Source of the DNA: Eunapius fragilis
Taxonomy: Eukaryota; Porifera; Demospongiae; Spongillida; Spongillidae
Length of the DNA stretch: 64,000 nucleotides
Reading direction: 5' to 3'
Assembly (NCBI GenBank): GCA_963681505.1
Contig: OY811986.1
Span: 5,161,566 to 5,225,565, forward strand
Part shown: positions 1 through 10,474 of the stretch, in pieces
Layout: every line of letters starts with the position of its first letter
Position numbering within the stretch: the first letter of the stretch is position 1
Translations under genes and position numbers: made by a program
The notes under the pieces: model-generated
What the model was told of the DNA's origin: nothing
The model's database searches: none
Seen by the model: only the letters and a program-made list of their open reading frames with translations

Positions 1-355
1 TATATAGCTTATAACTTTCGAATTCCGTCGGTGGAACTACATACACGATCAGATACCACGGTATACAGTCTACAGCAGATATATGTGAAGCAAGAGGCTC
101 CAATTAGAATGTGTCTCCCCCACACCACCGCTCTTACAGAAACAAAACCCGGCAACAACTAGCCACTCGTACACCTACAGATATGCCAAACGAGTGCACG
201 ACAAGGTGTCAAGCGCGCTACTGAAAGAATCAACAAAGCGACCACCCAAAGGTGCGTTACAGCATGCATGTTGGATCCATAAATTATGAGCATGCATAAT
301 GTTATCGCTAAAATGGAAGGAATATTTTATGTAAAAGTTACAGCGGTAGATATTA
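1..355. other. No gene seen
   Basis: AT-rich sequence with only short open frames and no recognisable protein similarity, RNA gene or repeat boundary. It lies just outside the inverted repeat that begins near 356. Confidence 0.4.
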
Positions 356-509
356 GTCTCGTTCCCAGACCCCATTTATTGAGAAACAAGGTAAATAGAG
401 TCTGGTACAACGCGACAAAATTTTGGTTGCAAGCGCTGGAATCTCGGCGGCACCAATCAGATTACAGGTATGCGTGGAATGTAATATAGGGCATGTCTAA
501 GTACGCCGA

Positions 510-977
510 GTGCACGTGTACATGGCTACGTGTACGCTTAGTGTTGTCGAAGTTGAAGCGTTGGAGAGCTGTTGCAGAATCCTAGGAATCCAGTTGAGTC
601 CAGAACAAGAGGCAGCAGTCACAAGCATTATTAAGAGAAGAGATGTATTTACGTCCCTTCCAACTGGTGCCGGAAAATCTATCTGCTACGCCATACTTCC
701 CCTGCTGTTTGACACCATCAGGAAGACTAAGGGCTCGATTGTGATTGTTATATCACCCTTATAAGCTCTGATGAAAGATCAGGTTAGACTATTTAATCAG
801 AAGGAGATACGTGTGGCGTACGTAGGAAGTGATTACAGTGGCGGCAACGTTGAAGAAGTTATACAAGGAGAATATCAAGTGCTTCTTTTTGGACCTGAGC
901 GCATACTTCTGTCCTCCAAATGGCGAGAAATGCTTTTGTCCTCATTGTGTGGAACCAGACTAAGAGACAATGGATAG
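510..977 (+). pseudogene. RecQ-like helicase fragment (5' part only)
   Basis: The frame shows the start of a superfamily 2 RecQ-type helicase: an N-terminal LSPEQEAAV block, Walker A as LPTGAGKS, motif Ia ending IVISPL, then ALMKDQVR and a GEYQVLLFGPERIL block typical of RecQ before motif II. An in-frame TAA at 762-764 interrupts motif Ia, and the same frame resumes directly after it. The frame ends at 977 before any DExH box, so motifs II to VI are missing. It cannot encode an active helicase. It is a different sequence from the RecQ-like helicases at 39.3 and 59.3 kb. Its place inside a pair of inverted repeats suggests capture by, or origin from, a mobile element. Confidence 0.75.
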
Positions 978-1156
978 TTTGTTTAGAGGGGAGAGAGGTT
1001 GACCTGATAACCCTAGACAAAGCCCCTTTCAACACACTACATGCTTCCCATGCCCTATCTAAGCAGGAAGGGGTGTACCACCGGATTTAGAATCCTTGTT
1101 CTTTCAATGTCCGCTGGACCTCACCACAAACTCGGCAACGTGACATTTCTGAGTTA

Positions 1157-2885
1157 ACAAGTAAAGAAAAACAATATTCTCTGACGAGAAAGTTGGTGGG
1201 ATATAGGAATTGGAGGCAAAGGTGGTGTAAAAAGGAGGGGGGAACAAGGTTTTGAGAAAAGGGTAATGAGACAAAAATCCTATATTTAGCACTTCTTTTG
1301 GTTCTGTTACATTTACACGTGCTAAATATAGGATTTTTGTCTCATTACCCTTTTCTCAAAACCTTGTTCCCCTCCTTTTTACACCACCCTTGCCTCCAAT
1401 TCCTATATCCCACCAACTTTCTCGTCAGAGAATGTTTTTCTTTACTTGTTTTCTCTATTTTTTAATTATCACTTTTTAATACTGGCAAGTGCCCCCCCCC
1501 CTAAGTATACGTAAATGTCGCCATGGGGACGGATAAACATAGCACTCCATATTACGGAATGATTACATATGTTAGTTTTATGCCTTATTCATATATCTGA
1601 TACCTGAAGATGTCCTTCCAGGAGATTCTAAAGCGATTGGTATAATTTGCGCTCTTTTAAACCTTTCCTATCCTGAGTTATACTCACCCGAGAAGACGAC
1701 GACGACGACGGAGAAGAATTGGCCCGGGGACGAGGAAAAACACGAGCTTTTTTTGTTCTCTTGAAGCAAACAGTTTGAAGACTGGAACGAAACATTTAAA
1801 TGACCGTCTTTGCCTTCTGGTTTGATAGGAACAAAGAGCTAAACTATCCGTTTCTTGGTACGCGAGTTATACGCTGGTCGCGTTTAAAAAAATGATATTC
1901 ACGACCCGGGTCAATTCCTATATAGGAACTACTATCGTAGTTCCTGATTACTTTTAATTGATGTGAAGAATGCATCAGGAACTACGATAGTAGTTTCTAT
2001 ATAGGAATTGACCCTGGTCGTGAATATCATTTTTAAAAAACCGCGACCCGCGTATAACTCGCATACCGAGAAATGGATAGTGTTGCTCTTTGTTGCTATC
2101 GAACCAGAAGGTAAAGACGGTCATTTTAATGTTTTATTCCAGTCTTCGAACTGTTTGCTTTAAGAGAACAAAAAAATTCGTGTTTTACCTCGTCCCCAGG
2201 CCAAATCTTCTCCGTCGTCGTCTTCTCGGGTGAGTATAACTCCGGATAGGAATGGTTTTAAAGAGCGCCAATTATACCAATCGCTTTAGAATATCCTTGA
2301 AGGACATCTTCAAGTATCAGATGTATGAATAAACCATAAAACTGACATACGTAATCATTACGTAATGTGTAGTGTTAAATAGAAGCGTTCCCATGGCGAC
2401 ATTTACGTATATTTAGAATTGTGCAAACAAAAGAGGAAAGCTAAACAACGAGACCGACGAGTTAGAATTCTCCCGCGTTCCTTACAGTGATCCCAAACAA
2501 AAGCGGACGTCTGCTCATGACGGTAATTGTAACGGGGGGGGGGGGCACTTGCCAGTATTAATAATCGATAAAAAATGATAATAAAAAAAATAGAGGAAAC
2601 AAGTAAAGAAAAGCATTCTCTAACGAGAAAGTTGGTGGGATATAGGAATTGGAGGCAAAGGTGGTGTAAAAAGGAAGGGAACAAGGTTTTTGGAAAAGGA
2701 AAATGAGACAAAAATCCTATATTTAGCACTTCGTTTGGTTGTTACATGTACATGTGCTAAATATAGGATTTTTGTCTCATTTTTCTTTTCCAAAAACCTT
2801 GTTCCCTTCCTTTTTACATCACCTTTGCCTCCAATTCCTATATCCCACCAACTTTCTTGTTAGAGAATGTTTTTCTTTACTTGTA
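1157..2885. repeat. Nested foldback (hairpin within hairpin) repeat
   Basis: The whole segment is one large inverted repeat centred near 1960. Its outer arms (1157-1446 and 2598-2885) are each complete hairpins with arms of about 130 bp around a loop of about 25 bp. The centre (about 1880-2045) is a third hairpin with about 60-bp arms around GATTACTTTTAATTGATGTG. Between them, the trinucleotide-rich CCCGAGAAGACGACG block on the left pairs with its complement on the right. The right arm carries about 115 bp (near 2420-2535) absent from the left. No coding capacity is seen. This fits a non-autonomous foldback/MITE cluster. Confidence 0.8.
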
Positions 2886-3183
2886 TAATTAAATTTCTTA
2901 CGTAGCTCGTAACATTCCGTTGCAACCGAAATTAAGTCGCGTTGTACCAGACCCTATTTACCTTGTTTCTCAATAAATAGGGTCTGGGAACGAGACTAGG
3001 TAGATATTGCATCTCTCTCCACTTTTAGTGCTGTTTGAAATGTTGGCACGCTGTTCGTCAAAGTTGCTGACAATTTCCTAATAATGTATTGTGGTGCATA
3101 GTTTTTTAATAGCGTCAAAGTTGTGACGACAATGTATTGTGGTGCATGGTTTATCTGACAATAGTGTGAGATCAGTTTACTTA

Positions 3184-3584
3184 GGTTAATGGACTCTCGA
3201 TCTCATGCACGTGACCCCAACCCCATTAACCCGCATGCATCGCGACCTTTCCCTAGCAAGGGTTTGGCAGGGTGCTGGGTCCCACCCCATGGCTCGTGCG
3301 CCGATCGACCCCGATAGGTCGTTCCCCTTTTCCGTGCTACAGCCTATGCGGGAAATGCTTGGGGGAGCCAGGAGGAACCTACTGGAATGCTCAGCACATG
3401 ATCACGGCCGAAAGGCCGGAGAGTTCTATGCCGATAACAAGCTATCTTGCTAGGTTACAGATACATCACAATAAATAAAATTACTGAAGCTGTAAGGACC
3501 CCACCGTGTGCTTGCGTAGCTCGGTTCATGACTACCGACGGTTGCGCATGCACAGACACACTAACCCGCATCGGTCCATTAACC
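3184..3584. repeat. MITE-like insertion
   Basis: GGTTAATGGAC at 3184 is mirrored by GTCCATTAACC ending at 3584. The flanking sequence (GATCAGTTTACTTAGG on the left, TACATGTAATC on the right) is nearly continuous in a related copy at about 29940-30085, which lacks this roughly 400-bp piece. The comparison with the empty site supports an insertion. The internal sequence is GC-richer than its surroundings and has no convincing gene. Confidence 0.45.
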
Positions 3585-3599
3585 GCAGTTAACCTACAG

Positions 3600-3715
3600 C
3601 TAACTTTCATTACATGTAATCTTTGAAGTATTATATGGCTTCGCTTGCCACTGCGAGGATTGTCATTGCCAATGCTTTTAATCATAGATTGACAGTGGTA
3701 TTGTGACTTAAAGGA
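3600..3715 (+). repeat. Copy of a TTAA-ended repeat terminus
   Basis: The segment GGCTTCGCTTGCCACTGC through TTTTAATCATAGATTGAC to TTGTGACTTAA recurs at 30025-30085. Its last 34 bp recur at 25003-25037 and, inverted, at 30757-30794 next to the start of ORQ copies. It looks like the terminal part of a TTAA-targeting element. Confidence 0.5.
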
Positions 3716-3719
3716 GAAG

Positions 3720-4570
3720 TTGCCACGTAAATAGTTACGATTGCGCTGCGCGAACCGATGTGCAGAACCCGCTATAAAAGGCGCTAGACTGCTCGGGGAC
3801 TTTCCTCAAATACGTCATGACTAAATGGCGAAAGGTTGGTCGTTTTGTACTTGCGTTTTCAATCGGTTACCCTGTTACTTTTTGGACCAAAAAACACAGA
3901 GGCAATTGGTTATCTATGTAGCTTTTCACAAAAGAAATACACCAGTATAGGCCGATCGTGATCGAGTTCTCTGCGATCCATACCACACGTACGTTGTGCG
4001 CTACAACAGGACGTGCGAGTACTATATAGGCCTAGTTCATTGTACTGAGTCTCGACTGATCCTATATAGACTTTTACTTTCATCGTCGAATCTGTTCACC
4101 GAGTACTAGAACAGTTACTTGAAGCGGTAACGATGTGCGCTGTAAATCGCATACGTCTCTCTTACTCTTACGCCTTCTTTTATTACCATCACCCAGGCCA
4201 GGTATAAACGAACAAAACAAACATAGCGTACTATAGTGATCACTGTTGCAAGCTCTGTGAGGCTTTAAGTCAGTTTCAAAGGTGAGCTTGGCTCGAAGGT
4301 AAATTATCACGTGCGCGCATGACAAAGACCTGCAAAATTGTACTCATCACTCAGGCACATACTGTATATACAACACAACAGAAACATAGGTCATACTGCA
4401 TAGAGTATGTTCACAAGATTCTACGTGGAACATGATACTGACTGAAGACCTTGTAGTTGTACTGTTTTGACAGGGATATCCATTCAGAAAGTGAGACCTG
4501 TCACAGGAAAAGAAATGTTAGAACAAAAAAAGATTATGAAAGTTCTAGGAAATCTCATACAGCCTTATAA
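3720..4570. other. Intergenic, no gene seen
   Basis: No open frame here has recognisable similarity. One minus-strand frame (4325-4080) is open but featureless. The segment lies downstream of the acidic exon at 4576-4701. Confidence 0.35.
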
Positions 4571-4575
4571 GTTCA

Positions 4576-4701
4576 GTTATCTTCTTCCTCATCATCCTCA
4601 CCATCCTCTGAACAAACATAATCATCACCCTCACTGTCCACATAGTCTCCATCACACAAAGCTGTATCATCAGGCAACACCATATCATCACCCTCTTCAT
4701 C
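4576..4701 (-). CDS. Acidic exon, paralogous to 5381-5483
   Basis: Read on the minus strand this is a run of Asp/Glu (DEEGDDMVLPDD, CDGDYVDSEGDDYV, GEDDEEEDN) ending at a stop. The exon at 5381-5483 encodes the same pattern (DNANDELVSPDDASLLDEE, YVDSESEEYQEDDDN). The match in spacing and residues implies a duplicated exon. It may be an alternative 3' end of the minus-strand gene upstream or a separate small gene. The function is unknown. Confidence 0.45.
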
Positions 4702-5035
4702 ATGTGAGTGTGAATGTGGGTGGAGGTGTGAGTATGGGTGGATGTGTGATATGAGTATGGGTGGTGTATGTATCATGGGTAAAAGTGCAAGTGTGAGTTG
4801 AGGTATGAGTGGGTGGAGGGGAGGTATGAATGGCATGTGAGTTTGGGTGTAAGTATGAGTATGGGTGGAGGCGGAGGTAGTGAGTATGTGTGGAGGCGTA
4901 ACTATGGGTGAATGTATATACAAATGAGGGTGAGGTGTATGGGTGGAGGAGGTATGGATGTGGGTAGGGATATGAGTATGTGAGTATGGGTGGAGGTGGA
5001 GGTAGTGAAAGTGGTATAGGTGGAGTGGGGTGAGT
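4690..5035. repeat. GT-rich minisatellite
   Basis: Irregular tandem copies of a GGTGTGAGTATGGGTGGA-like unit fill this stretch. The His/Thr/Pro-rich open frames here are by-products of the repeat. Confidence 0.7.
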
Positions 5036-5176
5036 CACAAACAATTTCATTCTTGATGATGACTCTAAATAAAGCCTGTGGGCTCATCAAATGTAGCTCA
5101 TTGTAGAAGGTGTGGTGCAAGACAAGTTAGCAAACACACATAAACAAACACCCACATGTATGTTGATGCATTTGGT

Positions 5177-5198
5177 GGGGGGGGGGGGGGGGGGGGGG
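5177..5198. repeat. Poly-G tract
   Basis: A run of 22 G residues. Its length may be inexact because homopolymers are prone to sequencing error. Confidence 0.9.
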
Positions 5199-5380
5199 AA
5201 CAATGTATTAATGTCAAAAATCTAGTGAGGATATTGTGAGATCCCAATGTATGGTACACATATGAACATATTCTCGGAGCAGTACATGCACAGCTACAAG
5301 TGTATTATATATCACCTTACAGATATAGGATAGCATGTACAATTTCACAATACATATCCATACCTTATAACTTCATGCAT

Positions 5381-5483
5381 CATTATCATCATCCTCTTGG
5401 TATTCTTCACTTTCACTGTCCACATACTCTTCATCCAATAAAGATGCATCATCGGGTGACACCAACTCATCATTTGCATTATC
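5381..5483 (-). CDS. Acidic exon, paralogous to 4576-4701
   Basis: A minus-strand segment encoding LEEEDNANDELVSPDDASLL followed by an Asp/Glu-rich tail. It resembles the exon about 0.8 kb further on and lies downstream of the multi-exon gene ending near 5620, so it is a candidate C-terminal exon of that gene. The splice junction to it was not resolved. Confidence 0.4.
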
Positions 5484-5619
5484 CTCCTCCTCAAGTGACC
5501 TAGTATAAGGGTGTATAAGGATTTGTTGCCATCATTAGCTACATGTAAACCTACTGTAAAGATGAGATATTCTTCAGAATGTACGCATTCCAGATGTTAC
5601 GTACAAATTGAAAGGTTTT

Positions 5620-8003
5620 CTTCTTTAATACATTGTAAGTGCTATGATGGTCCGGTCGGCGAACATCAAGGTATTCACCATGACTTGTTGATGCCCGTTG
5701 TGTGTTTTCATTCTAAAAGAACTGGTCATATTGTTCACAACCATCACATGCACAACACTCACCCAATCCATCACAGCCAGGTTCATCCGCATTTTAAAGG
5801 TGTTAGTATGGAAGTGTATCCTCTTGGGCAGGTAGGTTAGTAGCTGGTGGTTAAATGACTCCATCCAGAAGGTGTCTCGACACTTGAAAAAGGACCTAAT
5901 TTAGATGTAACTAGCAATGCCTTCATAAAGCTGCATACACGACAGAATGACTCAGCAAAGCGGTAGATAAGGGTTCTCTGCAGTGCATCCTCATATGCTT
6001 GAATGGCTTCAGGCATAGTCAGAATCTTCCTCTTTGGGTGGTAACCTGGCTGGCGACAACGACTTTCTGAGTGGCAATTAAGGTGGTGACCCTAGTGGAA
6101 GCAACCAAAAAAAAAAAACATTCACACACACACAACGACCAGACCATCATTGTTGCATGTATAAAATGCACACTACACATGTATGCACATACCTGAGAGT
6201 GCTGGCTTATATTCATAATCATGTTGCATAGAATGTCAGGGTTGCCAGCACAGTTCTTCATGCACCAGTACAGGTGTACTTTGGTACTCTGTGCTGAAAA
6301 AAAAAGGATCAATACATTAAATGATTACAGGTGTACGTTGGTACTCCTTGCTGAAAAAAAAAAGGAAAGCGCAGCTCATACCCTTGTCTGAAAGTTCTGC
6401 AAACCACGTCTTATCTCTAGTTTTAACAGTCCCAGCACAGATCTTTTTCAGCTCTTTAGCCACATTCTTCGTGCCTGCATGATTTCAATCAATACACACC
6501 AAATAAAATTTGATACCATACCATGCCATGTGTCATAAGAATTGACCAATCCAAGTTGTTCAACATACGTCTTTATGGTGGACTGGTAGTCATGGGCTAC
6601 CTCTGTGATGTTCAACCCTACATGATAAATTGGATGCATATATGTATGTGTAAATATTTCAAATAATAACACAAACCTCTGGCTAAAACTTGGGGTAAGA
6701 CAACTTTCGTACATGCCACCTCTCTAGTCTGAGCTACTCTGTGCTCTGGTCTAGAGAGAGTGGTGATCCCAACAATCCTACGTGTACTGCTTTGCAAAAA
6801 ATATGAACACAGAGTACAAACATGCATACACGTACCTGCCAGCCATACACGGTACTGTTGAGTGGTATGCATTAGCACTAGAATCATGCCGTGCATAAGT
6901 GATGACCCACTGTAATAAACAGATAAATTAAATCGATTGTATAAACCATGAGAAAACACATCATACCTCTCCACTTGTGGCGTACTCAGGGTTTGCCTTC
7001 ACACGTTGCACTGCTGCATTCATAGATTCTTCTGCTGAATCTGCTACAATTTGCTGGTACTGTCTGTCTATGTATACTTAAGAACCAGATTACAACATTA
7101 CATCAATCACCAATGTATTACTAGTTAGTCATCTATACCTACCTGAATGGATGTATTTATATGACACTACACCTATCTCTGCAAACTTGCAAAAGTTCAT
7201 GAACTGAGATGGCAACATGCCAGCACAGGTAAAGGCATGGATGAGCCTGCATGCATGGAGTGCAAGCAAAAATATTACTAGATGTTATGCAGTACATGAG
7301 CATAACTACTTGCTTTTGGCTTGCCAAGTAGTGACCCGCAAGAACTCTTGAAGAAGCCCAAGTGCGAGCCACTTTGCAGTGTGGGCAGACAAAGCGAATT
7401 CGCACAATGCCTCCTTTCTACACATTCAAACGAATAGAATGCAACCAGCATAGGAGGATTTATGTACCTTTACAAAGGACTCCAGCTGCCAAGTGGGACG
7501 TGGTCTACAGCAGTGTTGCTGTACCAAGCCCTGACAGAGACACCTAATAGCCTTGTGCTCAACCACACAGAGCCTCTGGTCATCTTTGTCTTCATCTCCT
7601 GTGTACATGCCTATATATGAAAGGGCAGCATAAAAGCCAATGCACGCCGGCCTTTTATTCTATAACTATGCATGTATGTGCATATACGCGTACCGGCGTA
7701 TGATATGCCTACTGTACGTTATGAAGTTATTAGGCCTCGACACATTTATAAAAGTATAGTACACGTACCGGCTGTGTCCAAGAAGGAAGGAGTGGACTGG
7801 ATGGTGGAGGGGGCCGTCGATGGGATCGAAAGCACAATGTCCAGCATCGCATTCAACAGGGCGGCATTATCTGGCCTTTGGGAGGTACTTTCATCAGGAA
7901 AAAGGATACGCCTGGCACTGTCTACACAGAGTTTGACAGCATCCTTCTCCGCCTCAGATGAGAAAGTCATTCCAAGCGAGAACCTACATCCAGCTGTCGC
8001 CAT
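5620..8003 (-). CDS. Multi-exon gene of an uncharacterised family
   Basis: The first exon starts at 8003 (MATAGCRFSLGMTFSSEAEK) and ends at a GTACGTG donor near 7769. At least ten further exons with consensus splice sites follow, near 7613-7469, 7425-7320, 7249-7147, 7073-6967, 6909-6838, 6790-6683, 6605-6532, 6465-6383, 6294-6194 and 6084-5740. Recognisable blocks are a CPHC zinc-binding pair, WVITYARHDSSANAYHSTVP, a Cys-rich HHLNCHSESRCRQPGYHP exon and FKMRMNLAVMDW near the end. I associate these blocks with a family of uncharacterised animal proteins, often multicopy and possibly transposon-derived, but I cannot name it. One frame change is needed near 5890, before CRDTFWMESFNHQ, so the 3' end may be damaged or spliced in a way I did not resolve. 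Confidence 0.6.
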
Positions 8004-8221
8004 ATTTACCAGTTATCTTCACGTGCCCGGTAATTACATTAATAGTACAAAGGAAGCGTTCGAGTTATGAGCTTAACGATTAGTTTTACTGGACTGTGTG
8101 TGTTTTAGTAGATGTGTCACTGTGTAGCAGGACCCGGATATGGTTCACAGGACGCCATATTTGGCCGCTTAAAACCGGCTGGCCGGTCTAAAATTGAGCA
8201 GTCTACGCCCTTTTATACCAT
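8004..8221. other. Intergenic, upstream of the gene at 8003
   Basis: This stretch lies between the start codon at 8003 and the piggyBac 3' end at 8222. It should hold the promoter of that gene, but I see no recognisable element. Confidence 0.35.
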
Positions 8222-8620
8222 TTAAGTCACAAATCTTAGTTATATTCACGCAGGCTCTCAAAACTTAGTTACCTTCATGTGGCTGATTATGTACACTGAT
8301 AGATGCCTACAAAATCAATGAATATTATAATGATGCAACAGAATATGAGGGAGTAACGTGGATACAATTCACTGTGTAGCACCAACAATGTGCTTTACTA
8401 AACATGTGCTGCCTTGTTTTGACTTGAATCCCACACAAAGCAATGATCTGGCTCTTTGCGCAAATATTTGCAAGGGCTCTTGCATATATTGCATAACCTG
8501 CTAGCAAATGTAGCAGTGCACTGTTCTGAATCCTTGTTGTACATTGGTAGGGTGCTAAGTGGTAGGATAATGTGCGGTAAAGCTTCAGTGTCACTTTCAA
8601 GCCTTCTGAGAGCAACCTGG
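8222..8620 (-). pseudogene. piggyBac transposase, C-terminal part and 3' end
   Basis: Reading leftwards from the gypsy insertion, the frame continues the piggyBac transposase and ends in the Cys-rich domain typical of the family (EQCTATFASRLCNICK, then CKYLRKEPDHCFVWD). The element ends in a TTAA at 8222-8225, the target duplication of piggyBac, followed by its inverted terminal sequence GTCACAAATCTTAGTTA. The remainder lies at 17475-18591 beyond the inserted gypsy element. Removing that insertion with one CCTGG copy keeps the frame. The copy is inactive. Confidence 0.85.
8616..8620. other. Target-site duplication CCTGG (left)
   Basis: CCTGG here matches CCTGG at 17470-17474 and borders the gypsy element on both sides. 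Confidence 0.8.
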
Positions 8621-8748
8621 TGTTAAGTATCGATGCACACAGATCTAGGCATGCAGGTTGTTCGCCATATCTCGGTAATTTCCAAGATAATGAATAATCA
8701 TTGAGTCACGCAATACACCCAGCGATTGGCATACATGCATACATCATA
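8621..8748 (-). repeat. 3' LTR of gypsy A
   Basis: This copy runs from TGTTAAGTATCG to ACATCATA on the plus strand. It matches 17342-17469 except for CAATACACC versus CGATACACC and a T for C near its end, which changes the canonical terminal CA to TA. Confidence 0.9.
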
Positions 8749-8761
8749 CTTTTCCCCCTTT
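8749..8761 (-). promoter_or_regulatory. Polypurine tract of gypsy A
   Basis: Directly inside the 3' LTR the minus strand reads AAAGGGGGAAAAG, the expected plus-strand primer for reverse transcription. Confidence 0.75.
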
Positions 8762-10474
8762 AATTGTCTGTAAATCTGTTTGGTCTCTTTACTGCCCTTC
8801 CACTCTTTGTTCGTCTTGGTGGTGGTGATTGTACATCCTGAGCTCTCTGTTTCCTCCTCTACTTCACCTTCTGCTTGTTTGCCCTCTGGAATTGTTTTAG
8901 TCCCTCTTGAGTGGGCTCTGTCTTCTACCTCTGTTTCAGGGTTGGAGGCGGTCCCCAGTCCTTCCTGTGGTGGATTGGTTTGGAAGCTTTCTTTTCCTCT
9001 TCCCTGCTGGCTGCCTGCTTCATCTTTGTCCCGTGAAGGTGTTACTTCCTGTTTTGCCTCCTCTCGTTGAGGTTCTTGGGGCAGTTCTCTGAGGCTTAGG
9101 TCTTTCATTATCTGGTCAGCGTGTCGCTTCCATATGCCTCCCCCTTTTAACCGCACGAGGTATGTTTTTGACCCATATTTGGCCTCCACCACTCCTTGTA
9201 TCCATCTCGATTCAGCTGTCCGACGATAGTCCGAACTACTACTGTATCCCCAACTTCAAAGTTTCTTTCAGCAGCTCCAGATCTTGATTCGATTTGCTTT
9301 GCCTGGTTCTTACTCACTGTCTCTTCCAAACTTGGTCGCAGTAGATGCAGACGGCTCCTCAAGTCCCTCTTGAGCATCAGTTGGGCTGGGGATTTCTCCA
9401 TGGTGGCATGTGTTGCATTGCGATAGTTTATCAAGAAGTTTGATATGCGGTGTCTAAGAGATCTCTCCTCCTTCCTGGTTGCCTGAATCGCCTGCTTGAG
9501 AGTCTGTACAAATCGCTCTGCTAACCCATTTGTTGCTGGGTGGTATGGACTTGTTTTTGTGTGCTTAATGTGATTGAGCTTTCCAAACCTCTCAAAACAT
9601 TGTGACGCAAATTGTGGCCCGTTGTCTGTCACCATTTGCGCTGGGAGCCCCCACCTGGAAGACAGTGTTCTTACTTCCTCAACTGTTGACTCTGCTGTGG
9701 TATCTTCCATGATCACCACTTCTGGCCATTTTGAGTATGCATCAACTACTATCAATAACATCTTCCCTTCCACTGGGCCTGCAAAATCAAGGTGGATTCT
9801 TCTCCATGGCCCATCCGGTAGCTCCCAGGGATGCAGTTGCGTTAACTTGGGGCCTTGCTTGGACTCCTGGCACCCCTTGCACGACTGTGCCGCCTTTTCT
9901 ATTTCCTTATCTATTCCAGGCCACCACACCAGACCCCTTGCAAGACTCTTCATTTTGACCACTCCTAAATGGCCTTCGTGTAGCTCTTCCAACACTTGTT
10001 TCCGCAGCTTTGTGGGGATCACCGTCCTTCCACCCCAGAGCAGACATCCCTGTTCCACCGCCAACTCCACCCTCCTGTGCCAGAAAGGAGCTAAATTTCC
10101 GTCTTTCTCGAAAATCCTGTTCCTTGGCCAGCCTTGCTTGCTAAAGAGCAGTACCTTTGACAGGGTAAGATCATTCCATGTGGCTTCTTTCAGTTGTGAT
10201 GCGGTGATCGGTAACAGTTCCAACTTCATTACTGAGCTGGATGCGTCTTCATCTATTTCCACTTCTTCCATGGTCTCCCTTGGCAATCGTGACAGGGCAT
10301 CAGCATTAGCATGGAGTGAGGTATTCCTGAAGCAAATGTCAAAGTCGTAGCCTTGCAGGAATATGGCATACCTCTGTAGGCGAGCTGTTGTCATGGGGGG
10401 TAACCCTTTCTTGGGGTTCAGGATGGTGGTTAGAGGTTGGTGATCTGTAATCAGAGTGAAGTTGTGTCCGTACA
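8762..10474 (-). pseudogene. Gypsy A pol, C-terminal part: RNase H end and integrase
   Basis: From the Sola2 insertion leftwards the frame continues RNase H (FTLITDHQPL), then gives the integrase HHCC domain (HEGHLGVVKMKSLARG through SCKGCQE, about 9985-9870) and the DDE core: Asp in RIHLDFAGPVEG near 9788, Asp in MVTDNGPQFASQ near 9625 and Glu in NGLAERFVQTL near 9525. A frame change near 9190 separates the core from a charged C-terminal tail that runs towards the LTR. All three catalytic acids are present, but the gene is interrupted upstream. Confidence 0.9.

Larger units (their letters stand above)
356..2996. repeat. Composite flanked by 77-bp inverted repeats
   Basis: The segment at 356-432 returns as its reverse complement at 2920-2996 with only a few mismatches. 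Each arm is itself a small imperfect palindrome, with CCAGACCC-type ends around a loop containing TTGAGAAACAAGG. The arms enclose a RecQ-like helicase fragment and a large foldback repeat. The symmetry suggests either a transposon with long terminal inverted repeats or two related MITEs that inserted in opposite orientation. I found no clear target-site duplication outside the arms, so this is a repeat pair rather than a proven element. Confidence 0.6.

Noticed and set aside
4573-5120. Long His/Thr/Pro-rich minus-strand open frames
   Set aside because: They follow the GT-rich minisatellite and change frame freely; only the acidic segment at 4576-4701 has support from a paralogue.
9574-10350. 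258-codon plus-strand open frame
   Set aside because: It is the antisense shadow of the gypsy A integrase, with no similarity of its own.
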